Source: Euzebyales bacterium (GTDB lineage: Bacteria > Actinomycetota > Nitriliruptoria > Euzebyales > Egibacteraceae). Taken from it: a stretch of 44,826 nt of DNA. Location: the NCBI GenBank assembly GCA_013695145.1, contig JACDBB010000153.1, positions 1-44,826 of the forward strand, in the 5' to 3' direction. Shown here piece by piece: positions 32,195 to 40,648 of this stretch (position 1 is the first letter of the stretch; every line of letters starts with the position of its first letter). The position numbers were made by a program, and so were the translations under genes. The notes below the pieces were generated by a model. That model was not told where the DNA came from and searched no databases. It worked only from the letters and a program-made list of their open reading frames with translations.

Positions 32195-32956
32195 TCAGGC
32201 GACGCCGGCGAGGATGCCGGCGACGCCGAAGGCGTTGAACACCGCGTGCATCATCATGGGCACGGCGATGGAGCGGTGCCGGTCGAACATCCACGCGAGG
32301 TACATGGCGAAGGGGAACAGCACCACGAACGTGTAGAGGCTGCCCTGCACGTTGCCGACCTCGTAGTGGGCCAGGCTGAACAGGATGCTGGCCAGCCCGA
32401 TCGCCGGCCACCTGCCGAGCCGGTCACGCAGCCGGGCGAACAGCATGCCCCGGAAGAACAGCTCCTCCGCCAGCGGGGCGACGGCCACCGCCGAGATCAC
32501 GAACAGCGCCGGGACCTGGGTCTCCAGAGCCACCTCGCGCAGCCCCTCCTGCACCTCGGGGACCTCGCCGCCGAGGAGGGTGGTGATGCCCGCGAGCAGC
32601 GCGGCGAAGCCGACGTTGATCACCAGGAACCCGACGATCCCGTGCAGGGTGCCGACCATCAGATCGCTCGGCCGGAACTGGCGCTCCCCGCCGAGCGCGA
32701 GCAGGCCACCGCGCCCGTAGCGCACGGCGACGTAGGCGAGCGTCACCAGGCCCAGCATGCCGAGCGACAACGGGAAGAACGCCGTGTCCGCCGTCTCAGG
32801 CGGCAGGACCGTCAGCAGCGCTTGACCGGCCAGCGCGACCAGCACCGCAACGAGGAGGAAGACGCCCACGGCGTCCGGCAGGCGCCAGGGGACCTCCTGG
32901 CGAGGCGGGGGTGGGACGTGCTCCTGCGCGGCGGCGGCGGGTTCGGGGGTCGTCAT
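32195..32956 (-). CDS. CPBP-family intramembrane protease
   Basis: A 253-residue membrane protein with about six to eight hydrophobic segments. The CPBP (Rce1-like, Abi) motifs are APLAEELFFRGML with the Glu-Glu-x3-Arg pair, ILFSLAHYEVGN, and MMMHAVFNAFG, which supply the metal/catalytic residues. These proteins process prenylated or bacteriocin-type peptides, or act in protein sorting; the actual role here is open. The start ATG lies 12 bases after the murA stop, which suggests one transcript. Confidence 0.9.
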   Translation of the reverse strand: MTTPEPAAAAQEHVPPPPRQEVPWRLPDAVGVFLLVAVLVALAGQALLTVLPPETADTAFFPLSLGMLGLVTLAYVAVRYGRGGLLALGGERQFRPSDLMVGTLHGIVGFLVINVGFAALLAGITTLLGGEVPEVQEGLREVALETQVPALFVISAVAVAPLAEELFFRGMLFARLRDRLGRWPAIGLASILFSLAHYEVGNVQGSLYTFVVLFPFAMYLAWMFDRHRSIAVPMMMHAVFNAFGVAGILAGVA

Positions 32957-32968
32957 CGGCCCCGCCGT

Positions 32969-34246
32969 CTAGGCGACGCCGGCGGCGACGTCCGAGCGGC
33001 GGCGCACGTCGGCTCCAAGCGCCCGGAGGCGGCCCGCGAGGTCAGCGTACCCGCGGTCCACGTGGTGCGGGTCGGTGACCACCGTCGGCCCGTCGGCGAC
33101 CAGGCCAGCGAGCACCAGCGCTGCGCCGGCGCGGAGGTCAGTCGCCCGCACGGTCGCACCGTGGAGGGGTCGCGGGCCGCGGACGACCGCGTGGTGCGCC
33201 TCCACGGCGATCTCCGCGCCCATGCGCACGAGCTCGGCGACGAACTGGACGCGCCCGTCGAAGACGTTCTCGGTGACCATCGCCGTCCCGGCGGCTTGGC
33301 TGAGCAGCACGAGGAACTGCGGCTGAAGGTCGGTCGGGAAGCCGGGGAAGGGCAGCGTCACGACGTCGGTGGCCTTGGCCGTGGCGCCGCCGCGCACGAC
33401 GACGGCGCCGTCCTCGGCGATGACCTCGGCACCGATCGTTCGCAGCTTGTCCAGCGGGAGCCGCAGGTGCGACGGCTCGACGCCCTCGATGCGAACGTCC
33501 CCCCCGGTGAGCGCGGCGCCGACGGCGAACGTGCCAGCCTCGATCCGGTCCCCGACGACGCGGTGGTCGGCCGGGTGCAGCCCTTCGACACCCTCGACGA
33601 CGATGTCGGTGGTCCCTGCCGCCGAGATGCGCGCTCCCATCGCCACCAGGTACGCCGCGAGGTCGGTGATCTCGGGTTCGCGGGCCGCGTTGCGGATCGT
33701 GGTCGTGCCGCGGGCCGTCACGGCCGCCATCAGCAGGTTCTCCGTCGCCCCCACGCTGGCGAACGGCAGCTCGATGTCGGCCCCTTGCAGTCGGCCGCCC
33801 GGTACCCGCGCCTCGACGTGGTCGGCGCCGATCGTGATCTCGGCGCCGAGCTGGGCGAGCGCCGAAAGGTGCATGTCGATGTTGCGGTTGCCGAGGTTGC
33901 AGCCGCCGGGCTGCGCGACCCGGGCGTGGCCGCGCCTGGCCAGCAGCGGTCCGAGGAGGACGATGGACGCCCGAAGGCGGCGGGCCAGACCGGGCGGCGT
34001 CTCCCCGCCGATCCGCGCCGGGACGTCGAAGTGCAGCTGCCCCGGTCCGGCGGTGACCGTCACGCCGAGGTGACGCAGGATGTCGGCCATGGCGGGGATG
34101 TCGGCGATCTCGGGGACGTTGGTCAGCTTCGACCGGCCTTCCGACAGCACCGACGCGGCCGCGAGCTTCAACGCCGAGTTCTTGGCCCCGGTGATGTGCA
34201 CCGTCCCTGACAGGCGCGCACCCCCGTGCACTTCGAACGCATCCAC
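32969..34246 (-). CDS. murA: UDP-N-acetylglucosamine 1-carboxyvinyltransferase
   Basis: A 425-residue EPSP-synthase-fold enzyme that transfers enolpyruvate from PEP to UDP-GlcNAc, the first committed step of peptidoglycan synthesis. ITGAKNSALKLAAASVL opens the protein with the Lys-Asn pair. PGGCNLGNRNIDMHL carries the PEP-binding Cys, so fosfomycin sensitivity is plausible. The later FPTDLQPQFL and DPHHVDRGYADL segments complete the fold. The start is GTG 34246 after GGAGGG. It heads the minus-strand run continuing into CPBP. Cytosolic. Confidence 0.95.
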   Translation of the reverse strand: MDAFEVHGGARLSGTVHITGAKNSALKLAAASVLSEGRSKLTNVPEIADIPAMADILRHLGVTVTAGPGQLHFDVPARIGGETPPGLARRLRASIVLLGPLLARRGHARVAQPGGCNLGNRNIDMHLSALAQLGAEITIGADHVEARVPGGRLQGADIELPFASVGATENLLMAAVTARGTTTIRNAAREPEITDLAAYLVAMGARISAAGTTDIVVEGVEGLHPADHRVVGDRIEAGTFAVGAALTGGDVRIEGVEPSHLRLPLDKLRTIGAEVIAEDGAVVVRGGATAKATDVVTLPFPGFPTDLQPQFLVLLSQAAGTAMVTENVFDGRVQFVAELVRMGAEIAVEAHHAVVRGPRPLHGATVRATDLRAGAALVLAGLVADGPTVVTDPHHVDRGYADLAGRLRALGADVRRRSDVAAGVA

Positions 34247-34373
34247 TAGGTTTCCCTCCCCTCCTGGCTCGCCGCGCGCCTCACCGCGGATGGCGGAAGT
34301 CTACCCAGTGCTTGTGCGAACCCCCGGCGTGACCTTGCCCCGGCGGACGGGCGGGACTGGAGGGGGCGGTCTG

Positions 34374-36365
34374 CTAGTGCTGTTCGGACATGGCGGGCAG
34401 GCGCGCCGCGAACGTGGCGCCCTTCCCGGGTTGCGACTGCACGCCCACGGTGCCGCCGTGCGCCTCGACGATGCCCCGCACGATCCACAGCCCCAGGCCA
34501 GTCGAACCACGCCGCCTGGTACCGCGGGCGAAGCGTGTGAACAGCTCCGCTTGGGATCCCGCGGGGATGCCGGCGCCATGATCGCGAACGGCCAGGACGA
34601 CCTCGTCGCCGTCACGCTGCACCGCGACCTCGACCGCTGAGGGCTCTGCGCTGTGGTGCAGGGCGTTGTCGACGAGGTTCTGGACCAGCCGCTCCAGCTG
34701 CAGGCGGTCGGCGCACACGCGGTCGTCGCCGTCGACGGTCAGCTGGGCCCGCACGCGACGGTCGGGCGCGAGCGACGCGAGCACGTCACGGACCAGCTCG
34801 CCCAGGGCGACCTCGCTGGTCTCGTCGGGCTGCAGCCTGCCCGCCTCCATACGGGCGCCGACCAGCAGGTCCTCGACCAGCCCGGCGAGCCGCCGGGCCT
34901 GCCGGTCCATGATGTCCAGGTACTCGCGCCGCTCCTCGGGAGTGGACAGCACATCGAGCCTGCGCAGCGTGCTCACGAACCCGAGCAGCCCGGTCAGGGG
35001 CGACTTGAGATCGTGGATGATCCCCGAGATGTAGTCCTCCTTGAGCTGTTCCAGCTCCGACAGGTGCCGGACCGCCTGCCGCTCTCCCGCGAACAGCCGT
35101 GCGTTGGCGATCGCCGGGGAGGCCTGGCGGCCCACGGCCTCCGCGACCTTGCGGCACAGCGGCGTGAAGCCGCGAGGGCGAGCGACCGTGTGCGCGGCCA
35201 GCAGCACCCCCAGCTGGAGATCGCCGACCCGCAGCGGCTGGGCGAGCAGCGCGACCACGCCCTCGTCCGGCGACCAGGGGCCGTCGAGGTGCGGCAGGTC
35301 CTCGCCGGGCTGGACGGTGATCTGCGTGCCCTCGTCCAGCAGCCACGCCGCGCCTCGGCTGCCGTCGGATCCGAACCCGGCGAGCGAGCCGCCATGCAGG
35401 TGCGCCAGCCGCAGCCGGCCATGGCCATCAGGTTCGCGCAGATAGATCGCCGCCCGCTCGCACGACAGAGCCTCGGCGGCGCTGGCGCACACCGCCTCGA
35501 GCAGCCGCTCGAGGTCGAGTCCGGCCGCGAGCGAGATGGCGGCGGTCGCCTCCAGGATCTCGACCCGGCCTTCCAGCTCGAGGATGAGGTCCGCGCGCTT
35601 GACGGCCAGCCAGGTCTCGCTGGCAAGCGCAGTCGCGAGCTCGAGATCCGCCTCCTCGGTGAGGGTCTCGTCGGCAAAGGCCAGCGCGAGGATCCAGCCC
35701 TCCTCGCGCGGACCTGCGGGCAGGAACACGGTGGGGCGGGCCGGCTCGCGCCCGACGGCCAGATGGCCGACCAGCGGTCCCCAGTCGCCGGGAGGGCCCG
35801 ACGGGAGGTCGACGTCCACGCGCACCTCCTCGGCGTCCTTCTGCGCGGCGCCGACGGCGAGGTAGCCGGCCACGCTGTCGCCCTGATGCCGCAGCAGGAG
35901 GGCGCGGTCGGCTCCCAGCAGCGGGCCGACCGCCGTCTGCAGGGCCGCGTTGACCTCGTCGATGCGCAGCGCCTCGGCCAGCGCCAGCGACAGGTCGTTG
36001 CGGCGCGCCAGCCGGTGATCGCCGGTGGGAGGCGGTCGCAGGAACTCGCCCCAGCCGATCGGGGCGCCCTCGGAGCCGGTGAGCGTGACCACGCGCTCCC
36101 GGCTCAGCAGCAGGCGCCGCCCGTCCCGGTGACGGCGCACCGCGGTCGCCGACCCGGAGTCGGGGATGGTGGGCTCGTAGACGTCAAGATGCGGTGCTGG
36201 GCGCCCGAGGACGTCCTCGGCGCGCCAGCCGAGAAGCCTGGTCGCGGCAGCGTTCCACACGAGCACGGTCCCGCCGCGGTCCAGCGCGACGAAAGCGTCC
36301 GGGCACCCCTCGACGACAGTCTCCAGGACTGCGGCGTCCAGCTGGGTCTCCTCCCCGAGGGTCAT
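34374..36365 (-). CDS. Soluble PAS/GAF sensor histidine kinase
   Basis: A 663-residue kinase without membrane segments. A PAS domain (about residues 10-90, CPDAFVALDRGGTVLVWNAAATRLLGW) is followed by one or two GAF-like domains (about 135-420; LDLERLLEAVCASAAEALSCERAAIYL). Then come the HisKA domain with IIHDLKSPLTGLLGF (phospho-acceptor His451) and the HATPase domain with N box LVQNLVDNALHHS, DHGAGIP and GSTGLGLWIVRGI. The start ATG 36365 overlaps the stop of the 99-residue gene (ATGA), placing the kinase last in the ugp-like operon. No response regulator gene is adjacent, so it is an orphan. It probably senses a cytosolic signal linked to the imported solute, or phosphate. Confidence 0.92.
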   Translation of the reverse strand: MTLGEETQLDAAVLETVVEGCPDAFVALDRGGTVLVWNAAATRLLGWRAEDVLGRPAPHLDVYEPTIPDSGSATAVRRHRDGRRLLLSRERVVTLTGSEGAPIGWGEFLRPPPTGDHRLARRNDLSLALAEALRIDEVNAALQTAVGPLLGADRALLLRHQGDSVAGYLAVGAAQKDAEEVRVDVDLPSGPPGDWGPLVGHLAVGREPARPTVFLPAGPREEGWILALAFADETLTEEADLELATALASETWLAVKRADLILELEGRVEILEATAAISLAAGLDLERLLEAVCASAAEALSCERAAIYLREPDGHGRLRLAHLHGGSLAGFGSDGSRGAAWLLDEGTQITVQPGEDLPHLDGPWSPDEGVVALLAQPLRVGDLQLGVLLAAHTVARPRGFTPLCRKVAEAVGRQASPAIANARLFAGERQAVRHLSELEQLKEDYISGIIHDLKSPLTGLLGFVSTLRRLDVLSTPEERREYLDIMDRQARRLAGLVEDLLVGARMEAGRLQPDETSEVALGELVRDVLASLAPDRRVRAQLTVDGDDRVCADRLQLERLVQNLVDNALHHSAEPSAVEVAVQRDGDEVVLAVRDHGAGIPAGSQAELFTRFARGTRRRGSTGLGLWIVRGIVEAHGGTVGVQSQPGKGATFAARLPAMSEQH

Positions 36366-36661
36366 CGCCGCGCAATGATGCGTCGCCGCCGCGCCATGAG
36401 CAAGACAGCGACCCCAGCCGGCTGCTGTCCCAGCGCGGCAGGCCGCTGCGGGTCGGCCGACCAGCCGGACCACCCGGGCACGAACAGGCGCCCGCCGCGG
36501 CAGGAAGCGGCGGTCACCGTCCAGGTTCGCGTCCCATGGCGCGTTCTGAGCGCCTGGGATGTGGCCTGGCCGGACGTCGACGGCTCATGGTCCCCGGGCA
36601 GCTGCGGCTCGGCAGTCATGCCGGCATCGTGCCGCACGGGCGCGCAGTCGTCACCCGTCAC
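36362..36661 (-). CDS. Unknown 99-residue protein overlapping ugpE and the kinase
   Basis: A 99-residue basic protein that I do not recognise. Its GTG start overlaps the ugpE stop (GTGA, 36658-36661) and its stop overlaps the kinase ATG (ATGA, 36362-36365). Such double 4-base overlap is strong evidence of real translation. An internal ATG 36619 (MTAEPQLPGDHEPS) would give 85 residues. Visible features: an acidic/polar N-terminal third, a Trp/Gly/Pro-rich middle (FVPGWSGWSADPQRP), a short hydrophobic stretch (AGVAVLLMA) and a terminal Arg run (RRRRIIARR). A link between transporter and kinase is suggested only by position. Confidence 0.6.
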   Translation of the reverse strand: MTGDDCAPVRHDAGMTAEPQLPGDHEPSTSGQATSQALRTRHGTRTWTVTAASCRGGRLFVPGWSGWSADPQRPAALGQQPAGVAVLLMARRRRIIARR

Positions 36662-37548
36662 TTGTCACGCGTGAGGGCGAAGCCGTTCATGAAGCGCCGC
36701 TGGAGAGCCAGGAAGACCACCAGCGGCGGGATCGAGGCCAGCACCGCGCCGAGCATCAGCGGGCCGTAGGCCTGTCCCTGGCCAGCCTGGGTCAGCGAGC
36801 CGAGGCCCACCTGCACGAGCTGTTCACGCTGGTCGCTGATCAACAGCAGCGGCCAGATGAACTGGTTCCATCCGTACACGAACTGGATCACGGCGAGCGC
36901 GCCGATCGTGTTCCACGACAGCGGGATCAGGATGCGCACCAGGAACTGCAACGGATTGGCCCCGTCGAGCTGGGCCGCCTCGGAGAGCTCCGCGGGCAGG
37001 TTGGCGAAGTGCTGGCGGAACAGGAAGGCGCCGGTCGCCGACGCGAGGAACGGCACGGTCAGGCCGAGCGTCGAGTCGTTCCAGCCCAGGCCTGAGACGA
37101 TGCGGAACAGCGCGAGGATCGAGATCTCCGTCGGCATCATCAGCGTGATGAGCACGAAGCCGAACACGAACCACTTGCCGGGGAAGCGGAAGTAGACGAA
37201 GGCGAGCCCCGCGAGCAGCGCCGTGATCGTCTTGCCCACGGTGATCGCGACCGCGACCACCGTCGAGTTCCACATGTAGCGCCCGAGGCTGCGCGACTCC
37301 CACACCACCTCGAAGTTGCGAGCCAACGATTCGCCGGGGGTCAGCTGGAAGCTGAACAGCTGCGCGTTGTTCTGCGTCGCCGCCAGCAACGCGTACAGCA
37401 CCGGGGCGCACAGCACGAAGCACGTGGCGACCAGCAGCAGATGGACGTGCCAGGTGCGCTTGCGGCGCCGCAGAGCGCCGGTGGGCTGCGGACCGACGGC
37501 GGCCTTGTCGGGACCTGGCGGTGCGGCTCGAACGGTGAGGTCGGCCAT
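36658..37548 (-). CDS. ugpE: ABC sugar/glycerophosphate importer permease, UgpE-like
   Basis: A 296-residue permease with six predicted helices after a polar N-terminus of about 35 residues. The cytoplasmic EAA loop reads ELSEAAQLDGANPLQFLVRI. Long stretches match E. coli UgpE from memory (TLMMPTEISILALF, PFLASATGAFLFRQHF, YGWNQFIWPLLL). It forms the channel with the UgpA-like subunit for sn-glycerol-3-phosphate, glycerophosphodiesters or a similar solute. Start ATG 37548, 7 bases after the ugpA stop. Confidence 0.88.
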   Translation of the reverse strand: MADLTVRAAPPGPDKAAVGPQPTGALRRRKRTWHVHLLLVATCFVLCAPVLYALLAATQNNAQLFSFQLTPGESLARNFEVVWESRSLGRYMWNSTVVAVAITVGKTITALLAGLAFVYFRFPGKWFVFGFVLITLMMPTEISILALFRIVSGLGWNDSTLGLTVPFLASATGAFLFRQHFANLPAELSEAAQLDGANPLQFLVRILIPLSWNTIGALAVIQFVYGWNQFIWPLLLISDQREQLVQVGLGSLTQAGQGQAYGPLMLGAVLASIPPLVVFLALQRRFMNGFALTRDK

Positions 37549-37555
37549 CTCGCCC

Positions 37556-38956
37556 CTAGCTTCCGTAGCTCACGCGGCGGCCGGTCACCCGGAACTGCCA
37601 GAAGGTGACCGCGAGCACCATCGCGAACAGGATCAGCGACTGCGCGGCCCCGTCACCGAAACTGCCCTGCACCTGGCCCGCGCGGATCAGCGCGGACATC
37701 GCATCGGTCGTGGCGCCGGACGGTCCACCTGCGGTCAGGTAGGTGATCGTGCCGAACACCTCGAAGAACGCGTACGTAACGTTCGTGACGATCAAGAAGA
37801 ACGTGATCGGCGACAGCGAGGGCAGCACGAGATGCCGGAACCGCTGCCAGGTGTTGGCGCCGTCGATCTGACCGGCTTCGATCACGTCGGTCGGGACGTT
37901 CTGCAGACCGGCGACGTAGAAGAGGATGTTGAAGCCCAAGGTCTTCCACACGCTCGCGAGAATGACCACCGAGCGGGCAAGCGTCCCGTCGGCCCGGTAG
38001 CTGGGCAGCGTGAACGGCGTGAAGGTCTCGACGAGGTGCCCCGCGATGCCCGCCAGGGGGTCGAAGATCACGAAGAACAGGATCCCGGCGATCGGGGGGC
38101 TGATCGCGTACGGCCAGATCAGGAACGTGCGGTACGCGCCTTGCCCCTTGACCGGCTGCGACACGAGCACCGCGATGGCCAGCCCCGCGATCAAGCCGAC
38201 GATCACGGTCCCGGCGGTGAGGATCAGCGTGGTGACGAACACGCCGCGGTAGTTGGCCCCGAACATCGCGGTGGTCCACGCGAGCAGCGCCAGCCCGCCA
38301 AGCCAGCCGCGCACGCGGACGGCCAGCGCACTGTCCTGATCGCTGCGTCCCAGGACGGCCACGATGCCGGCCGCGACCACGAACCCGATGGTCAGCCAGG
38401 CGGCCAGCGGGCTGAACGTGGGGGCCATGAGCTTTGTGAAGTTGTCCAGGCAGACGAAGGGTTGGTTGGGCGCCGAGAGCCGCACCAGCCGGGTCGACAG
38501 CCGCAGCGTCTCGAGCATCGGCCAGTACAGGAAGAGCACCAGCACCGCGAGGGTCGGCGCCAGGAACGCCAGTGGTGTGCCGATGCCAGCACGGAAACTG
38601 CCGGCGGACAGCTGCTGCGCCGGGGTGCGCACACGACCGGTCTCGCGTGCGATCGTCCGGGCGACCCAGGCGGACGCGCCGATCGCCACAGCACCGCCGA
38701 CGCCGAAGGCGACCACGCCCAGTGCCACGTCGACGGGACCCCGGCCAGGCTCGAAGGTGCACCCCCGCAGGGGCACCATCGTGATCAGCGGACCGAGGAG
38801 GCCAGCGGTCGCGCCGACGACCGCGCCGATCCGCGGGGAGTAGCCCGCGGCACGCCACGCGCGGATCCCGACGGCGGCCCCCGCGGCGGCGGTGACGCCG
38901 AACAGCGGCAGCATCACCGGGTAGAGCATCGATCCGGCCTCGGCCCCGGCCCGCAA
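37556..38956 (-). CDS. ugpA: ABC importer permease, UgpA-like, enlarged
   Basis: A 466-residue permease, where UgpA proteins usually have about 295. The conserved core is clear: IWPYAISPPIAGILFFVIFDP, the EAA loop IEAGQIDGANTWQRFRHL and TNVTYAFFEVFGTITYLT. The surplus comes from an N-terminal region of about 120 residues with three extra hydrophobic segments (PLFGVTAAAGAAVGI, GAVVGATAGLLGPLITM, VALGVVAFGVGGAVAIG). It also comes from an insertion of about 60 residues with two hydrophobic stretches after LDNFTKLMAPTFSP (WLTIGFVVAAGIVAVLG, GLALLAWTTAMFG). Start TTG 38956, or ATG 38929 with GAGG upstream. No ATPase gene follows. Confidence 0.85.
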   Translation of the reverse strand: MRAGAEAGSMLYPVMLPLFGVTAAAGAAVGIRAWRAAGYSPRIGAVVGATAGLLGPLITMVPLRGCTFEPGRGPVDVALGVVAFGVGGAVAIGASAWVARTIARETGRVRTPAQQLSAGSFRAGIGTPLAFLAPTLAVLVLFLYWPMLETLRLSTRLVRLSAPNQPFVCLDNFTKLMAPTFSPLAAWLTIGFVVAAGIVAVLGRSDQDSALAVRVRGWLGGLALLAWTTAMFGANYRGVFVTTLILTAGTVIVGLIAGLAIAVLVSQPVKGQGAYRTFLIWPYAISPPIAGILFFVIFDPLAGIAGHLVETFTPFTLPSYRADGTLARSVVILASVWKTLGFNILFYVAGLQNVPTDVIEAGQIDGANTWQRFRHLVLPSLSPITFFLIVTNVTYAFFEVFGTITYLTAGGPSGATTDAMSALIRAGQVQGSFGDGAAQSLILFAMVLAVTFWQFRVTGRRVSYGS

Positions 38957-38962
38957 CGAGCC

Positions 38963-40381
38963 CTACTCGGTGACGTACAAGGAGTTGTACTCGTCGAGCA
39001 TGGCCTGCGCCTCTTCGTTGGCCTGCTCGAACCGCTCCTGCGGGTCTGCGCCGCTGACGAGGACGTCCTCCATGGCCTGGGTCATGACATCGCGGACACC
39101 GACGAACGCGCCGAGCAGCGCACCCGTCGACGCCGGGGAGCCGCTGGCAGCGTCGAGCTGCTCGGTCGCGACGCGGTGGTAGGGGTTCTCCTCGAACCAG
39201 CCCTCCTCCTCGAGCAGATCGACCGAGGCGTTGGTGATCGGGATGTACCCCGTGGTCTTGTGCCAGTCCGCCGCGTTCTCCGGGTTGTTCACGAACTGCA
39301 TGAACGCCAGCGCACCCTCGCTCACCGGTTCGTCGAGACCGTTCACCAGCCACAGCGTCGCGCCGCCGATGAGGTTCCCGTCGTAGGTGACCTCGCCGTT
39401 GTACGGCATGCGCGCGACCTCGACCCCAAACCCTGCCTCGGTTCCGGCCTCGACCACCGCCGTCGCGTCACCCGACGAGGTGAGGATGAACGGCACCTGC
39501 TGGGCGACGAAGGCGTTCTGGGTGCCCTCCCAATCGCGCTGCGTGCCGGTGTAGACGTAGTTGCCGGCCTCGGCCTGCTCGGCCCACCACCCGGCGAACT
39601 CCAGCATGGCCGGATCGTCCAGGGTGACCTCGGTGGCGCGCCCGTCACGACCGTTGTCGTTGTTGGCCAACAGGCCACCCTGCTGCCCGACCGACTGCTC
39701 GAAGAACCACCCGTGGTTGGGCCAGGTGATGCAGTTCTCGGGAGCCTCGTCGCTGGCGCGGATCTGCTCGCAGGCGGCCTCGAGCTCCTCCCAGGTGGTG
39801 GGCGCCTCGGTGACGCCGCCGGCCTCCATGAGGTCGGCGTTGGCGTACAGCAGAGTCGACGAGGTGTTCCATGGCATCGACGTGAACTCGCCATCGATCG
39901 TGTAGTAGTTGCGGGCGGCCTCGACCACGTCTTCCAGCACGACGGGCTCACCGAGGATCTCGTCGCGCCCGTCGACCTCGGCCTCGACCGAGGCGAACAA
40001 CGGCGTCCCGTCGGGCTTCACCGCGTCGCGAGCCTCCTGGGTGGCGACCTCGAAGTACTGCACGATCGCCGGCGGATCACCCTGCTCGGCGGCGAGCTGG
40101 GTCGCCTGGAACAGCGCCTCGTAGCTGTCGTAGCCCTGGACCGCCACCGTGTACTCGGGGTGAGCCTCCTCGAACTCGCTGGCGCGCTCGTTCATCCAGT
40201 CGAGGCGGTAGTCGGTGAAGCCGATCCAGACCGACAGCTCACCACCCTCACCAGCCGCGGTGTCGTCGCCGTCGGTCGCTGCACCCGGCCCCGGCTCGGG
40301 CTCGGCTGAGTCGCTCCCGCACGCCGCGAGCAACAGCGCCAGGACGGCCATCAGGACGGTCAGTGCTCGCAGACTGCGCAT
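38963..40381 (-). CDS. ugpB: Solute-binding lipoprotein, UgpB-like
   Basis: A 472-residue lipoprotein. The signal peptide ends LALLLAACGS with the lipid Cys21. The mature part follows the UgpB pattern: QGDPPAIVQYFEVAT, MPWNTSSTLLYANADLMEAGG, PTTWEELEAACEQI, LIGGATLWLVNG and FVNNPENAADWHKTTGYIPIT. It captures sn-glycerol-3-phosphate or a related solute outside the membrane and hands it to UgpA/UgpE. The start ATG 40381 follows a strong GGAGG. The reading frame is open 60 codons further upstream but would destroy the signal peptide. Confidence 0.88.
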   Translation of the reverse strand: MRSLRALTVLMAVLALLLAACGSDSAEPEPGPGAATDGDDTAAGEGGELSVWIGFTDYRLDWMNERASEFEEAHPEYTVAVQGYDSYEALFQATQLAAEQGDPPAIVQYFEVATQEARDAVKPDGTPLFASVEAEVDGRDEILGEPVVLEDVVEAARNYYTIDGEFTSMPWNTSSTLLYANADLMEAGGVTEAPTTWEELEAACEQIRASDEAPENCITWPNHGWFFEQSVGQQGGLLANNDNGRDGRATEVTLDDPAMLEFAGWWAEQAEAGNYVYTGTQRDWEGTQNAFVAQQVPFILTSSGDATAVVEAGTEAGFGVEVARMPYNGEVTYDGNLIGGATLWLVNGLDEPVSEGALAFMQFVNNPENAADWHKTTGYIPITNASVDLLEEEGWFEENPYHRVATEQLDAASGSPASTGALLGAFVGVRDVMTQAMEDVLVSGADPQERFEQANEEAQAMLDEYNSLYVTE

Positions 40382-40522
40382 GCATCCTCCGGGTCTCGAG
40401 TGACGGACTGCCGCCGTTATCGACCACGCGGGTTGCGGTCCGGTGCCGCCAGGCGGGGCGCCAGGTGACGAGCGGCGAAACGGCACGCTAACCGATCCCG
40501 CTCGCGCCCGAAAGGACCTACT

Positions 40523-40542
40523 CGCCGCCGAGCTCGGCGGCG
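40523..40542. other. Perfect 20-bp palindrome between ugpB and the coiled-coil gene
   Basis: CGCCGCCGAG-CTCGGCGGCG, perfect over 20 bp, about 140 bases upstream of ugpB. It can form a very stable hairpin or bind a dimer. The surrounding divergent region 40382-40648 holds no gene; a possible ugpB -10 (GATAAC, 40421-40416) lies nearer the start. Confidence 0.4.
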
Positions 40543-40556
40543 CGACGTCGATCGCC

Positions 40557-40566
40557 TTGTCCACAA
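40557..40566 (+). other. Perfect single DnaA box
   Basis: TTGTCCACAA matches the actinobacterial DnaA-box consensus TTGTCCACA exactly. It stands alone, without the cluster of boxes seen at replication origins, so it may be a DnaA-titrating or regulatory site, or a chance match. Confidence 0.35.
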
Positions 40567-40648
40567 CCGCGAGCGCTGGTCCGCCTCACCGACTCACCGC
40601 CGGCGTCTACGTGCCGGGTGGTTGCCCGTTCGAGACCTGGAGCGCAAG

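Noticed and set aside
30314-34210. Plus-strand open frame of about 1,300 codons across murA, CPBP and dehydrogenase genes
   Set aside because: It runs antisense through four clear genes, and the product is low-complexity (His/Gln/Arg/Gly) without any motif.
37316-40309. Plus-strand open frame of about 1,000 codons opposite the ugp genes
   Set aside because: Antisense shadow; the minus-strand genes have signal peptide, EAA loops and ribosome-binding sites.
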